64,000 bases of DNA. Origin: Parapristionchus giblindavisi. Lineage: Eukaryota > Nematoda > Chromadorea > Rhabditida > Diplogasteridae. Position 1 is the first letter of the stretch, and every line of letters begins with the position of its first letter. Where the stretch lies: NCBI GenBank assembly GCA_943737045.1, contig CALSFV010000226.1, forward strand, positions 744,001 through 808,000, read 5' to 3'. This document shows positions 1 to 13,547 of the stretch, one piece after another. Below the pieces are notes generated by a model. The model saw only the letters and a program-made list of their open reading frames with translations. It was not told where the DNA came from and made no database searches. Made by a program: the position numbers and the translations under genes.

Positions 1-119
1 AGAGAAAAAAATTCTGAATCGTACACACTTCAGCTCATGTCGAACCGTACTATTTCACAGTCGCCACAATGGCCGAAGTACAAAAGGAGCTTTTACTCTT
101 TTTTTTTGAAACACATTTA

Positions 120-536
120 TCAAGAGTTCGTTAGGTCGAAGGCTGTGTTATGCATAGCGATCCAATTCCTGCTCTTCGCTTCGCTTAGGAAGTTACATCC
201 AACTGTCTTCCGAAAGAGGTCGCTCCATCTTGTCGGGGGCCTCCCTTTTCTTCTGCTCCGACGGGGGAACCACTCGATCACGGATCGGCTCCACTTCGAG
301 CACTCGTCATTGGCGAGCTTATGCACCCAGAGCCACTTCCTCTTCAGCGCTGTACGTACGAAATCCTGAACCAGAGTCATGCCCCGCAACCGCTCACAAG
401 AGACATGGTCGAGCACGGTGCAGCCCACCATCCAACGCTCCATTTTTCTTTGAGCCACGGCTAATCGATTCATTTGTGCTTTATTTACTTTTACTCTTAT
501 ATGATGAAAATCGCTTGTGAAATGTGAAAATGGCAA
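120..536 (-). pseudogene. RTE-type reverse transcriptase C-terminus in satellite (copy 1)
   Basis: The minus strand encodes the last part of a non-LTR retrotransposon ORF2 of the RTE type. The pattern runs ERWMVG, then DHVSCERLRG, ALKRKWLWVHKLAND, IEWFPRR and GRPPTRWSDL, a tail typical of RTE endonuclease/reverse transcriptases. The catalytic RT core (YxDD) and the endonuclease are absent, so it cannot act alone. The stop is followed by only about ten bases and an A-run (a T-run on the plus strand from 101), the 3' end of a retrotransposed RNA. The insert is flanked by cttttactctt at 90-100 and 488-498, an 11-bp target duplication. The first 15 or so residues of the 138-residue frame, including Met, come from flanking satellite. 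This copy has Thr where the others have Arg near the C-terminus (HNTAF). Confidence 0.85.
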
Positions 537-830
537 TGATACCTATCTTGTCGTATACCGAACGAAAGAGCAAAGAAATCTGAATACGATGCACTTTTCC
601 ATTCCTGAACAGCCGTCACATAGGCCAAAATGCTAAATTGTCTTCCAGTACTCTTTGCATTTTCGCTTCAAAACAATTCATGATAAGTCAAATTGTCAAC
701 GATACTAATCGTGTCATTACCATGTGAAAGAGAAAAAAAATCTGAATCGTACACACTTCAGCTCATGTCGAACCGTAGTATTTCACAGTCGCCACAATGG
801 CCGAAGTACAAAAGTAGCTTTTACTCTTAT
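501..830 (+). repeat. Reference plain 331-bp satellite monomer
   Basis: This is a clean example of the short monomer without the retrotransposon insert. Its two halves resemble each other: the segment around gtcgtataccgaacgaaagag (about 550) aligns with gtgtcattaccatgtgaaagag (about 710), followed in both by ctgaat-cg and CAC-rich sequence, and later by cgncaca-ggccnaa. The monomer therefore looks like an old dimer of two roughly 160-170-bp subunits. Confidence 0.7.
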
Positions 831-1179
831 ATGATGAAAATTGCTTGTGAAATGTGAAAATGGCAATGATACCTATCTTATCGTATACCGAACGAAAGAG
901 CAAAAAAATCTGAATACGATACACTTTTCCATTCCTGAACAGCCGTCACATAGGCCAAAATGCTAAATTATCTTCCAGTACTCTTTGCATTTTCGCTACA
1001 AAACAATTTATGATAAGTCAAATTGTCAACGATACTAATCGTGTCATATACCACGTGAAAGAGAAAAAAATTCTGAATCGTACACACTTCAGCTCATGTC
1101 GAACCGTATTATTTCACAGTCGCCACAATGGCCGAAGTACAAAAGTAGCTTTTACTCTTTTTTTTTTGAAACACATTTA

Positions 1180-1596
1180 TCAAGAGTTCGTTAGGTCGAA
1201 GGCTCTGTTATGCATAGCGATCCAATTCCTGCTCTTCGCTTCGCTTAGGAAGTTACATCCAAATGTCTTCCGAAAGAGGTCGCTCCATCTTGTCGGGGGC
1301 CTCCCTTTTCTTCTGCTCCGACGGGGGAACCACTCGATCACGGATCGGCTCCACTTCGAGCACTCGTCATTGGCGAGCTTATACACCCAGAGCCACTTCC
1401 TCTTCAGCGCTGTACGTACGAAATCCTGAACCAGAGTCATGCCCCGCAACCGCTCACAAGAGACATGGTCGAGTACGGTGCAGCCCACCATCCAACGCTC
1501 CATTTTTCTTTGAGCCACAGCTAATCGATTCATTTGTGCTTTATTTACTTTTACTCTTATATGATGAAAATCGCTTGTGAAATGTGAAAATGGCAA
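1180..1596 (-). pseudogene. RTE fragment copy 2
   Basis: Same insertion, frame intact over 138 residues. Variants are WVYKL and TFGCNF. One plain monomer separates it from copy 1. Confidence 0.85.
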
Positions 1597-2240
1597 TGAT
1601 ACCTATCTTGTCGTATACCGAACGAAAGAGCAAAGAAATCTGAATACGATGCACTTTTCCATTCCTGAACAGCCGTCACATAGGCCAAAATGCTAAATTA
1701 TCTTCCAGTACTCTTTGCATTTTCGCTACAAAACAATTCATGACAAGTCAAATTGTCAACGATACTAATCGTGTCATATACCATGTGAAAGAGAAAAAAA
1801 TTCTGAATCGTACACACTTCAGCGCATGTCGAACCGTATTATTTCACAGTCGCCACAATGGCCGAAGTACAAAAGTAGCTTTTACTCTTATATGATGAAA
1901 ATTGCTTGTGAAATGTGAAAATGGCAATGATACCTATCTTATCGTATACCGAACGAAAGAGCAAAAAAATCTGAATACGATACACTTTTCCATTCCTGAA
2001 CAGCCGTCACATAGGCCAAAATGCTAAATTATCTTCCAGTACTCTTTGCATTTTCGCTACAAAACAATTTATGATAAGTCAAATTGTCAACGATACTAAT
2101 CGTGTCATATACCACGTGAAAGAGAAAAAAATTCTGAATCGTACACACTTCAGCTCATGTCGAACCGTATTATTTCACAGTCGCCACAATGGCCGAAGTA
2201 CAAAAGTAGCTTTTACTCTTTTTTTTTTGAAACACATTTA

Positions 2241-2657
2241 TCAAGAGTTCGTTAGGTCGAAGGCTCTGTTATGCATAGCGATCCAATTCCTGCTCTTCGC
2301 TTCGCTTAGGAAGTTACATCCAAATGTCTTCCGAAAGAGGTCGCTCCATCTTGTCGGGGGCCTCCCTTTTCTTCTGCTCCGACGGGGGAACCACTCGATC
2401 ACGGATCGGCTCCACTTCGAGCACTCGTCATTGGCGAGCTTATACACCCAGAGCCACTTCCTCTTCAGCGCTGTACGTACGAAATCCTGAACCAGAGTCA
2501 TGCCCCGCAACCGCTCACAAGAGACATGGTCGAGTACGGTGCAGCCCACCATCCAACGCTCCATTTTTCTTTGAGCCACAGCTAATCGATTCATTTGTGC
2601 TTTATTTACTTTTACTCTTATATGATGAAAATCGCTTGTGAAATGTGAAAATGGCAA
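2241..2657 (-). pseudogene. RTE fragment copy 3
   Basis: Translation is identical to copy 2, and the surrounding 1061-bp segment (composite plus plain monomer) repeats that of copy 2, indicating a recent local duplication. Confidence 0.85.
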
Positions 2658-2969
2658 TGATACCTATCTTGTCGTATACCGAACGAAAGAGCAAAGAAAT
2701 CTGAATACGATGCACTTTTCCATTCCTGAACAGCCGTCACATAGGCCAAAATGCTAAATTATCTTCCAGTACTCTTTGCATTTTCGCTACAAAACAATTC
2801 ATGACAAGTCAAATTGTCAACGATACTAATCGTGTCATATACCATGTGAAAGAGAAAAAAATTCTGAATCGTACACACTTCAGCGCATGTCGAACCGTAT
2901 TATTTCACAGTCGCCACAATGGCCGAAGTACAAAAGTAGCTTTTACTCTTTTTTTTTGAAACACATTTA

Positions 2970-3386
2970 TCAAGAGTTCGTTAGGTCGAAGGCTCTGTTA
3001 TGCATAGCGATCCAATTCCTGCTCTTCGCTTCGCTTAGGAAGTCACATCCAACTGTCTTCCGAAAGAGGTCGCTCCATCTTGTCGGGGGCCTCCCTTTTC
3101 TTCTGCTCCGACGGGGGAACCACTCGATCACGGATCGGCTCCACTTCGAGCACTCGTCATTGGCGAGCTTATGCACCCAGAGCCACTTCCTCTTCAGCGC
3201 TGTACGTACGAAATCCTGAACCAGAGTCATGCCCCGCAACCGCTCACAAGAGACATGGTCGAGTACGGTGCAGCCCACCATCCAACGCTCCATTTTTCTT
3301 TGAGCCACGGCTAATCGATTCATTTGTGCTTTATTTACTTTTACTCTTCTATGATGAAAATCGCTTGTGAAATGTGATAATGGCAA
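2970..3386 (-). pseudogene. RTE fragment copy 4
   Basis: Directly adjacent to copy 3 with no plain monomer between (spacing 729 bp). Variants are MPLSHF, HHRRVK and TVGCDF. Confidence 0.85.
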
Positions 3387-4027
3387 TGATACCTATCTTG
3401 TCGTATACCGAACGAAAGAGCAAAAAAATCTGAATACGATGCACTTTTCCATTCCTGAACAGCGGTCACATAGGCCAAAATGCTAAATTATCTTCCAGTA
3501 CTCTTTGCATTTTCGCTACAAGACAATTCATGACAAGTCAAATTGTCAACGATACTAATCGTGTCATATACCATGTGAAAGAGAAAAATATTCTGAATCG
3601 TACACACTTCAGCTCATGTCGAACCGTATTATTTCACAGTCGCCACAATGGCCGAAGTACAAAAGTAGCTTTTACTCTTATATGATGAAAATCGCTTGTG
3701 AAATGTGATAATGACAATGATACTTATCTTGTCGTATACCGAACGAAAGAGCAAAAAAATCTGAATACGATGCACTTTTCCATTCCTGAACAGCGGTCAC
3801 ATAGGCCAAAATGCTAAATTATCTTCCAGTACTCTTTGCATTTTCGCTACAAAACAATTCATGATAAGTCAAATTGTCAACGATACTAATCGTGTCATAT
3901 ACCATGTGAAAGAGAAAAATATTCTGAATCGTACACACTTCAGCTCATGTCGAACCGTATTATTTCACAGTCGCCACAATGGCCGAAGTACAAAAGTAGC
4001 TTTTACTCTTTTTTTGAAACACATTTA

Positions 4028-4444
4028 TCAAGAGTTCGTTAGGTCGAAGGCTCTGTTATGCATAGCGATCCAATTCCTGCTCTTCGCTTCGCTTAGGAAG
4101 TCACATCCAACTGTCTTCCGAAAGAGGTCGCTCCATCTTGTCGGGGGCCTCCCTTTTCTTCTGCTCCGACGGGGGAACCACTCGATCACGGATCGGCTCC
4201 ACTTCGAGCACTCGTCATTGGCGAGCTTATGCACCCAGAGCCACTTCCTCTTCAGCGCTGTACGTACGAAATCCTGAACCAGAGTCATGCCCCGCAAATG
4301 CTCACAAGAGACATGGTCGAGCACGGTGCAGCCCACCATCCAACGCTCCATTTTTCTTTGAGCCACGGCTAATCGATTCATTTGTGGTTTATTTACTTTT
4401 ACTCTTCTATGATGAAAATCGCTTGTGAAATGTGATAATGGCAA
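4028..4444 (-). pseudogene. RTE fragment copy 5
   Basis: Variants are KPQM and CEHLRG. The T-run at its 3' boundary is two bases shorter than in copy 4. Confidence 0.85.
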
Positions 4445-5416
4445 TGATACCTATCTTGTCGTATACCGAACGAAAGAGCAAAAAAATCTGAATACGATGC
4501 ACTTTTCCATTCCTGAACAGCGGTCACATAGGCCAAAATGCTAAATTATCTTCCAGTACTCTTTGCATTTTCGCTACAAGACAATTCATGACAAGTCAAA
4601 TTGTCAACGATACTAATCGTGTCATATACCATGTGAAAGAGAAAAATATTCTGAATCGTACACACTTCAGCTCATGTCGAACCGTATTATTTCACAGTCG
4701 CCACAATGGCCGAAGTACAAAAGTAGCTTTTACTCTTCTATGATGAAAATCGCTTGTGAAATGTGATAATGACAATGATACCTATCTTGTCGTATACCGA
4801 ACGAAAGAGCAAAAAAATCTGAATACGATGCACTTTTCCATTCCTGAACAGCGGTCACATAGGCCAAAATGCTAAATTATCTTCCAGTACTCTTTGCATT
4901 TTCGCTACAAAACAATTCATGATAAGTCAAATTGTCAACGATACTAATCGTGTCATATACCATGTGAAAGAGAAAAATATTCTGAATCGTACACACTTCA
5001 GCTCATGTCGAACCGTATTATTTCACAGTCGCCACAATGGCCGAAGTACAAAAGTAGCTTTTACTCTTATATGATGAAAATCGCTTGTGAAATGTGAAAA
5101 TGGCAATGATACCTATCTTGTCGTATACCGAACGAAAGAGCAAAAAAACTGAATACGATACACTATTCCATTCCTGAACAGCGGTCACATAGGCCAAAAT
5201 GCTAAATTATCTTCCAGTACTCTTTGCATTTTCGCTACAAAACAATTCATGACAAGTCAAATTGTCAACGATACTAATCGTGTCATTACCATGTGAAAGA
5301 GAAAAAAAATCTGAATCGTACACACTTCAGCTCATGTCGAACCGTATTATTTCACAGTCGCCACAATGGCCGAAGTACAAAAGTAGCTTTTACTCTTTTT
5401 TTTTGAAACACATTTA

Positions 5417-5833
5417 TCAAGAGTTCGCTAGGTCGAAGGCTCTGTTATGCATAGCGATCCAATTCCTGCTCTTCGCTTCGCTTAGGAAGTTACATCCAAC
5501 TGTCTTCCGAAAGAGGTCGCTCCATCTTGTCGGGGGCCTCCCTTTTCTTCTGCTCCGACGGGGGAACCACTCGATCACGGATCGGCTCCGCTTCGAGCAC
5601 TCGTCATTGGCGAGCTTATGCACCCAGAGCCACTTCCTCTTCAGCGCTGTACGTACGAAATCCTGAACCAGAGTCATGCCCCGCAACCGCTCACAAGAGA
5701 CATGGTCGAGCACGGTGCAGCCCACCATCCAACGCTCCATTTTTCTTTGAGCCACGGCTAATCGATTCATTTGTGGTTTATTTACTTTTACTCTTCTATG
5801 ATGAAAATCGCTTGTGAAATGTGATAATGGCAA
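5417..5833 (-). pseudogene. RTE fragment copy 6
   Basis: First unit of the 1785-bp higher-order block. Diagnostic residues are KRSRS and DLANS. Two plain monomers separate it from copy 5. Confidence 0.85.
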
Positions 5834-6474
5834 TGATACCTATCTTGTCGTATACCGAACGAAAGAGCAAAAAAATCTGAATACGATGCACTTTTCCATT
5901 CCTGAACAGCGGTCACATAGGCCAAAATGCTAAATTATCTTCCAGTACTCTTTGCATTTTCGCTACAAGACAATTCATGACAAGTCAAATTGTCAACGAT
6001 ACTAATCGTGTCATATACCATGTGAAAGAGAAAAAAAATCTGAATCGTACACACTTCAGCTCATGTCGAACCGTATTATTGCACAGTCGCCACAATAGCC
6101 GAAGTACAAAAGTAGCTTTTACTCTTATATGATGAAAATCGCTTGTGAAATGTGATAATGACAATGATACTTATCTTGTCGTATACCGAACGAAAGAGCA
6201 AAAAAATCTGAATACGATGCACTTTTCCATTCCTGAACAGCGGTCACATAGGCCAAAATGCTAAATTATCTTCCAGTACTCTTTGCATTTTCGCTACAAA
6301 ACAATTCATGATAAGTCAAATTGTCAACGATACTAATCGTGTCATATACCATGTGAAAGAGAAAAATATTCTGAATCGTACACACTTCAGCTCATGTCGA
6401 ACCGTATTATTTCACAGTCGCCACAATGGCCGAAGTACAAAAGTAGCTTTTACTCTTTTTTTGAAACACATTTA

Positions 6475-6891
6475 TCAAGAGTTCGTTAGGTCGAAGGCTC
6501 TGTTATGCATAGCGATCCAATTCCTGCTCTTCGCTTCGCTTAGGAAGTCACATCCAACTGTCTTCCGAAAGAGGCCGCTCCATCTTGTCGGGGGCCTCCC
6601 TTTTCTTCTGCTCCGACGGGGGAACCACTCGATCACGGATCGGCTCCACTTCGAGCACTCGTCATTGACGAGCTTATGCACCCAGAGCCACTTCCTCTTC
6701 AGCGCTGTACGTACGAAATCCTGAACCAGAGTCATGCCCCGCAAATGCTCACAAGAGACATGGTCGAGTACGGTGCAGCCCACCATCCAACGCTCCATTT
6801 TTCTTTGAGCCACGGCTAATCGATTCATTTGTGGTTTATTTACTTTTACTCTTCTATGATGAAAATCGCTTGTGAAATGTGAAAATGGCAA
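6475..6891 (-). pseudogene. RTE fragment copy 7
   Basis: Second unit type of the 1785-bp block, with CEHLRG, KLVND and RWSGL. Confidence 0.85.
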
Positions 6892-7201
6892 TGATACCTA
6901 TCTTGTCGTATACCGAACGAAAGAGCAAAAAAACTGAATACGATACACTATTCCATTCCTGAACAGCGGTCACATAGGCCAAAATGCTAAATTATCTTCC
7001 AGTACTCTTTGCATTTTCGCTACAAAACAATTCATGACAAGTCAAATTGTCAACGATACTAATCGTGTCATTACCATGTGAAAGAGAAAAAAAATCTGAA
7101 TCGTACACACTTCAGCTCATGTCGAACCGTATTATTTCACAGTCGCCACAATGGCCGAAGTACAAAAGTAGCTTTTACTCTTTTTTTTTGAAACACATTT
7201 A

Positions 7202-7618
7202 TCAAGAGTTCGCTAGGTCGAAGGCTCTGTTATGCATAGCGATCCAATTCCTGCTCTTCGCTTCGCTTAGGAAGTTACATCCAACTGTCTTCCGAAAGAG
7301 GTCGCTCCATCTTGTCGGGGGCCTCCCTTTTCTTCTGCTCCGACGGGGGAACCACTCGATCACGGATCGGCTCCGCTTCGAGCACTCGTCATTGGCGAGC
7401 TTATGCACCCAGAGCCACTTCCTCTTCAGCGCTGTACGTACGAAATCCTGAACCAGAGTCATGCCCCGCAACCGCTCACAAGAGACATGGTCGAGCACGG
7501 TGCAGCCCACCATCCAACGCTCCATTTTTCTTTGAGCCACGGCTAATCGATTCATTTGTGGTTTATTTACTTTTACTCTTCTATGATGAAAATCGCTTGT
7601 GAAATGTGATAATGGCAA
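7202..7618 (-). pseudogene. RTE fragment copy 8
   Basis: Translation identical to copy 6, 1785 bp downstream of it. Confidence 0.85.
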
Positions 7619-8259
7619 TGATACCTATCTTGTCGTATACCGAACGAAAGAGCAAAAAAATCTGAATACGATGCACTTTTCCATTCCTGAACAGCGGTCA
7701 CATAGGCCAAAATGCTAAATTATCTTCCAGTACTCTTTGCATTTTCGCTACAAGACAATTCATGACAAGTCAAATTGTCAACGATACTAATCGTGTCATA
7801 TACCATGTGAAAGAGAAAAAAAATCTGAATCGTACACACTTCAGCTCATGTCGAACCGTATTATTGCACAGTCGCCACAATAGCCGAAGTACAAAAGTAG
7901 CTTTTACTCTTATATGATGAAAATCGCTTGTGAAATGTGATAATGACAATGATACTTATCTTGTCGTATACCGAACGAAAGAGCAAAAAAATCTGAATAC
8001 GATGCACTTTTCCATTCCTGAACAGCGGTCACATAGGCCAAAATGCTAAATTATCTTCCAGTACTCTTTGCATTTTCGCTACAAAACAATTCATGATAAG
8101 TCAAATTGTCAACGATACTAATCGTGTCATATACCATGTGAAAGAGAAAAATATTCTGAATCGTACACACTTCAGCTCATGTCGAACCGTATTATTTCAC
8201 AGTCGCCACAATGGCCGAAGTACAAAAGTAGCTTTTACTCTTTTTTTGAAACACATTTA

Positions 8260-8676
8260 TCAAGAGTTCGTTAGGTCGAAGGCTCTGTTATGCATAGCGA
8301 TCCAATTCCTGCTCTTCGCTTCGCTTAGGAAGTCACATCCAACTGTCTTCCGAAAGAGGCCGCTCCATCTTGTCGGGGGCCTCCCTTTTCTTCTGCTCCG
8401 ACGGGGGAACCACTCGATCACGGATCGGCTCCACTTCGAGCACTCGTCATTGACGAGCTTATGCACCCAGAGCCACTTCCTCTTCAGCGCTGTACGTACG
8501 AAATCCTGAACCAGAGTCATGCCCCGCAAATGCTCACAAGAGACATGGTCGAGTACGGTGCAGCCCACCATCCAACGCTCCATTTTTCTTTGAGCCACGG
8601 CTAATCGATTCATTTGTGGTTTATTTACTTTTACTCTTCTATGATGAAAATCGCTTGTGAAATGTGAAAATGGCAA
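8260..8676 (-). pseudogene. RTE fragment copy 9
   Basis: Translation identical to copy 7, 1785 bp downstream of it. Confidence 0.85.
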
Positions 8677-8986
8677 TGATACCTATCTTGTCGTATACCG
8701 AACGAAAGAGCAAAAAAACTGAATACGATACACTATTCCATTCCTGAACAGCGGTCACATAGGCCAAAATGCTAAATTATCTTCCAGTACTCTTTGCATT
8801 TTCGCTACAAAACAATTCATGACAAGTCAAATTGTCAACGATACTAATCGTGTCATTACCATGTGAAAGAGAAAAAAAATCTGAATCGTACACACTTCAG
8901 CTCATGTCGAACCGTATTATTTCACAGTCGCCACAATGGCCGAAGTACAAAAGTAGCTTTTACTCTTTTTTTTTGAAACACATTTA

Positions 8987-9403
8987 TCAAGAGTTCGCTA
9001 GGTCGAAGGCTCTGTTATGCATAGCGATCCAATTCCTGCTCTTCGCTTCGCTTAGGAAGTTACATCCAACTGTCTTCCGAAAGAGGTCGCTCCATCTTGT
9101 CGGGGGCCTCCCTTTTCTTCTGCTCCGACGGGGGAACCACTCGATCACGGATCGGCTCCGCTTCGAGCACTCGTCATTGGCGAGCTTATGCACCCAGAGC
9201 CACTTCCTCTTCAGCGCTGTACGTACGAAATCCTGAACCAGAGTCATGCCCCGCAACCGCTCACAAGAGACATGGTCGAGCACGGTGCAGCCCACCATCC
9301 AACGCTCCATTTTTCTTTGAGCCACGGCTAATCGATTCATTTGTGGTTTATTTACTTTTACTCTTCTATGATGAAAATCGCTTGTGAAATGTGATAATGG
9401 CAA
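8987..9403 (-). pseudogene. RTE fragment copy 10
   Basis: Translation identical to copies 6 and 8, in the third 1785-bp block. Confidence 0.85.
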
Positions 9404-10044
9404 TGATACCTATCTTGTCGTATACCGAACGAAAGAGCAAAAAAATCTGAATACGATGCACTTTTCCATTCCTGAACAGCGGTCACATAGGCCAAAATGC
9501 TAAATTATCTTCCAGTACTCTTTGCATTTTCGCTACAAGACAATTCATGACAAGTCAAATTGTCAACGATACTAATCGTGTCATATACCATGTGAAAGAG
9601 AAAAAAAATCTGAATCGTACACACTTCAGCTCATGTCGAACCGTATTATTGCACAGTCGCCACAATAGCCGAAGTACAAAAGTAGCTTTTACTCTTATAT
9701 GATGAAAATCGCTTGTGAAATGTGATAATGACAATGATACTTATCTTGTCGTATACCGAACGAAAGAGCAAAAAAATCTGAATACGATGCACTTTTCCAT
9801 TCCTGAACAGCGGTCACATAGGCCAAAATGCTAAATTATCTTCCAGTACTCTTTGCATTTTCGCTACAAAACAATTCATGATAAGTCAAATTGTCAACGA
9901 TACTAATCGTGTCATATACCATGTGAAAGAGAAAAATATTCTGAATCGTACACACTTCAGCTCATGTCGAACCGTATTATTTCACAGTCGCCACAATGGC
10001 CGAAGTACAAAAGTAGCTTTTACTCTTTTTTTGAAACACATTTA

Positions 10045-10461
10045 TCAAGAGTTCGTTAGGTCGAAGGCTCTGTTATGCATAGCGATCCAATTCCTGCTCT
10101 TCGCTTCGCTTAGGAAGTCACATCCAACTGTCTTCCGAAAGAGGCCGCTCCATCTTGTCGGGGGCCTCCCTTTTCTTCTGCTCCGACGGGGGAACCACTC
10201 GATCACGGATCGGCTCCACTTCGAGCACTCGTCATTGACGAGCTTATGCACCCAGAGCCACTTCCTCTTCAGCGCTGTGCGTACGAAATCCTGAACCAGA
10301 GTCATGCCCCGCAAATGCTCACAAGAGACATGGTCGAGTACGGTGCAGCCCACCATCCAACGCTCCATTTTTCTTTGAGCCACGGCTAATCGATTCATTT
10401 GTGGTTTATTTACTTTTACTCTTCTATGATGAAAATCGCTTGTGAAATGTGATAATGGCAA
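10045..10461 (-). pseudogene. RTE fragment copy 11
   Basis: Like copies 7 and 9 but beginning MPLSHF. The flanking monomer switches from gtgaaaatgg to gtgataatgg near 10452, marking the end of the third higher-order block. Confidence 0.85.
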
Positions 10462-11102
10462 TGATACCTATCTTGTCGTATACCGAACGAAAGAGCAAAA
10501 AAATCTGAATACGATGCACTTTTCCATTCCTGAACAGCGGTCACATAGGCCAAAATGCTAAATTATCTTCCAGTACTCTTTGCATTTTCGCTACAAAACA
10601 ATTCATGATAAGTCAAATTGTCAACGATACTAATCGTGTCATATACCATGTGAAAGAGAAAAATATTCTGAATCGTACACACTTCAGCTCATGTCGAACC
10701 GTATTATTTCACAGTTGCCACAATGGCCGAAGTACAAAAGTAGCTTTTACTCTTATATGATGAAAATCGCTTGTGAAATGTGAAAATGGCAATGATACCT
10801 ATCTTGTCGTATACCGAACGAAAGAGCAAAAAAACTGAATACGATACACTATTCCATTCCTGAACAGCGGTCACATAGGCCAAAATGCTAAATTATCTTC
10901 CAGTACTCTTTGCATTTTCGCTACAAAACAATTCATGACAAGTCAAATTGTCAACGATACTAATCGTGTCATTACCATGTGAAAGAGAAAAAAAATCTGA
11001 ATCGTACACACTTCAGCTCATGTCGAACCGTATTATTTCACAGTCGCCACAATGGCCGAAGTACAAAAGTAGCTTTTACTCTTTTTTTTTGAAACACATT
11101 TA

Positions 11103-11519
11103 TCAAGAGTTCGCTAGGTCGAAGGCTCTGTTATGCATAGCGATCCAATTCCTGCTCTTCGCTTCGCTTAGGAAGTTACATCCAACTGTCTTCCGAAAGA
11201 GGTCGCTCCATCTTGTCGGGGGCCTCCCTTTTCTTCTGCTCCGACGGGGGAACCACTCGATCACGGATCGGCTCCGCTTCGAGCACTCGTCATTGGCGAG
11301 CTTATGCACCCAGAGCCACTTCCTCTTCAGCGCTGTACGTACGAAATCCTGAACCAGAGTCATGCCCCGCAACCGCTCACAAGAGACATGGTCGAGCACG
11401 GTGCAGCCCACCATCCAACGCTCCATTTTTCTTTGAGCCACGGCTAATCGATTCATTTGTGCTTTATTTACTTTTACTCTTATATGATGAAAATCGCTTG
11501 TGAAATGTGAAAATGGCAA
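11103..11519 (-). pseudogene. RTE fragment copy 12
   Basis: The body is KRSRS/DLANS type while the start region is HHIRVKVNKAQM as in copy 1, a mosaic of two unit types. Confidence 0.85.
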
Positions 11520-12161
11520 TGATACCTATCTTGTCATATACCGAACGAAAGAGCAAAAAAAAACTGAATACGATACACTATTCCATTCCTGAACAGCGGT
11601 CACATAGGCCAAAATGCTAAATTATCTTCCAGTACTCTTTGCATTTTCGCTACAAAACAATTCATGACAAGTCAAATTGTCAACGATACTAATCGTGTCA
11701 TTACCATGTGAAAGAGAAATAAAATCTGAATCGTACACACTTCAGCTCATGTCGAACCGTATTATTTCACAGTCGCCACAATGGCAGAAGTACAAAAGTA
11801 GCTTTTACTCTTATATGATGAAAATTGCTTGTGAAATGTGAAAATGGCAATGATACCTATCTTGTCGTATACCGAACGAAAGAGCAAAAAAATCTGAATA
11901 CGATGCACTTTTCCATTCCTGAACAGCGGTCACATAGGCCAAAATGCTAAATTATCTTCCAGTACTCTTTGCATTTTCGCTACAAAACAATTCATGATAA
12001 GTCAAATTGTCAACGATACTAATCGTGTCATATACCATGTGAAAGAGAAAAATATTCTGAATCGTACACACTTCAGCTCATGTCGAACCGTATTATTTCA
12101 CAGTCGCCACAATGGCCGAAGTACAAAAGTAGCTTTTACTCTTTTTTTTGAAACACATTTA

Positions 12162-12578
12162 TCAAGAGTTCGTTAGGTCGAAGGCTCTGTTATGCATAGC
12201 GATCCAATTCCTGCTCTTCGCTTCGCTTAGGAAGTTACATCCAACTGTCTTCCGAAAGAGGTCGCTCCATCTTGTCGGGGGCCTCCCTTTTCTTCTGCTC
12301 CGACGGGGGAACCACTCGATCACGGATCGGCTCCACTTCGAGCACTCGTCATTGGCGAGCTTATGCACCCAGAGCCACTTCCTCTTCAGCGCTGTACGTA
12401 CGAAATCCTGAACCAGAGTCATGCCCCGCAACCGCTCACAAGAGACATGGTCGAGTACGGTGCAGCCCACCATCCAACGCTCCATTTTTCTTTGAGCCAC
12501 GGCTAATCGATTCATTTGTGCTTTATTTACTTTTACTCTTATATGATGAAAATCGCTTGTGAAATGTGATAATGACAA
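12162..12578 (-). pseudogene. RTE fragment copy 13
   Basis: Begins MSLSHF. The body matches the copy 1 type. Confidence 0.85.
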
Positions 12579-13547
12579 TGATACCTATCTTGTCGTATAC
12601 CGAACGAAAGAGCAAAAAAATCTGAATACGATGCACTTTTCCATTCCTGAACAGCGGTCACATAGGCCAAAATGCTAAATTATCTTCCAGTACTCTTTGC
12701 ATTTTCGCTACAAAACAATTCATGATAAGTCAAATTGTCAACGATACTAATCGTGTCATTACCATGTGAAAGAGAAAAAAAATCTGAATCGTACACACTT
12801 CAGTTCATGTCGAACCGTATTATTTCACAGTCGCCACAATGGCCGAAGTACAAAAGTAGCTTTTACTCTTATATGATGAAAATTGCTTGTGAAATGTGAA
12901 AATGGCAATGATACCTATCTTATCGTATACCGAACGAAAGAGCAAAAAAATCTGAATACGATACACTTTTCCATTCCTGAACAGCCGTCACATAGGCCAA
13001 AATGCTAAATTATCTTCCAGTACTCTTTGCATTTTCGCTACAAAACAATTCATGATAAGTCAAATTGTCAACGATACTAATGGTGTCATTACCATGTGAA
13101 AGAGAAAAAAAATCTGAATCGTACACACTTCAGTTCATGTCGAACCGTATTATTTCACAGTCGCCACAATGGCCGAAGTACAAAAGTAGCTTTTACTCTT
13201 ATATGATGAAAATCGCTTGTGAAATGTGAAAATGGCAATGATACCTATCTTGTCGTATACCGAACGAAAGAGCAAAAAAACTGAATACGATACACTATTC
13301 CATTCCTGAACAGCGGTCACATAGGCCAAAATGCTAAATTATCTTCCAGTACTCTTTGCATTTTCGCTACAAAACAATTCATGACAAGTCAAATTGTCAA
13401 CGATACTAATCGTGTCATTACCATGTGAAAGAGAAAAAAAATCTGAATCGTACACACTTCAGCTCATGTCGAACCGTATTATTTCACAGTCGCCACAATG
13501 GCCGAAGTACAAAAGTAGCTTTTACTCTTTTTTTTGAAACACATTTA

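Larger units (their letters stand above)
5071..10425 (+). repeat. Three near-identical 1785-bp higher-order repeat copies
   Basis: Blocks 5071-6855, 6856-8640 and 8641-10425 each hold two composite units and one plain monomer. The corresponding reading frames in the blocks translate identically, with one start-region residue changed where block three ends. I saw one internal difference, an A to G at about 10278. This is far closer than the divergence between neighbouring units inside a block, so the 1785-bp block was amplified recently by unequal exchange or an equivalent process. Confidence 0.85.
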
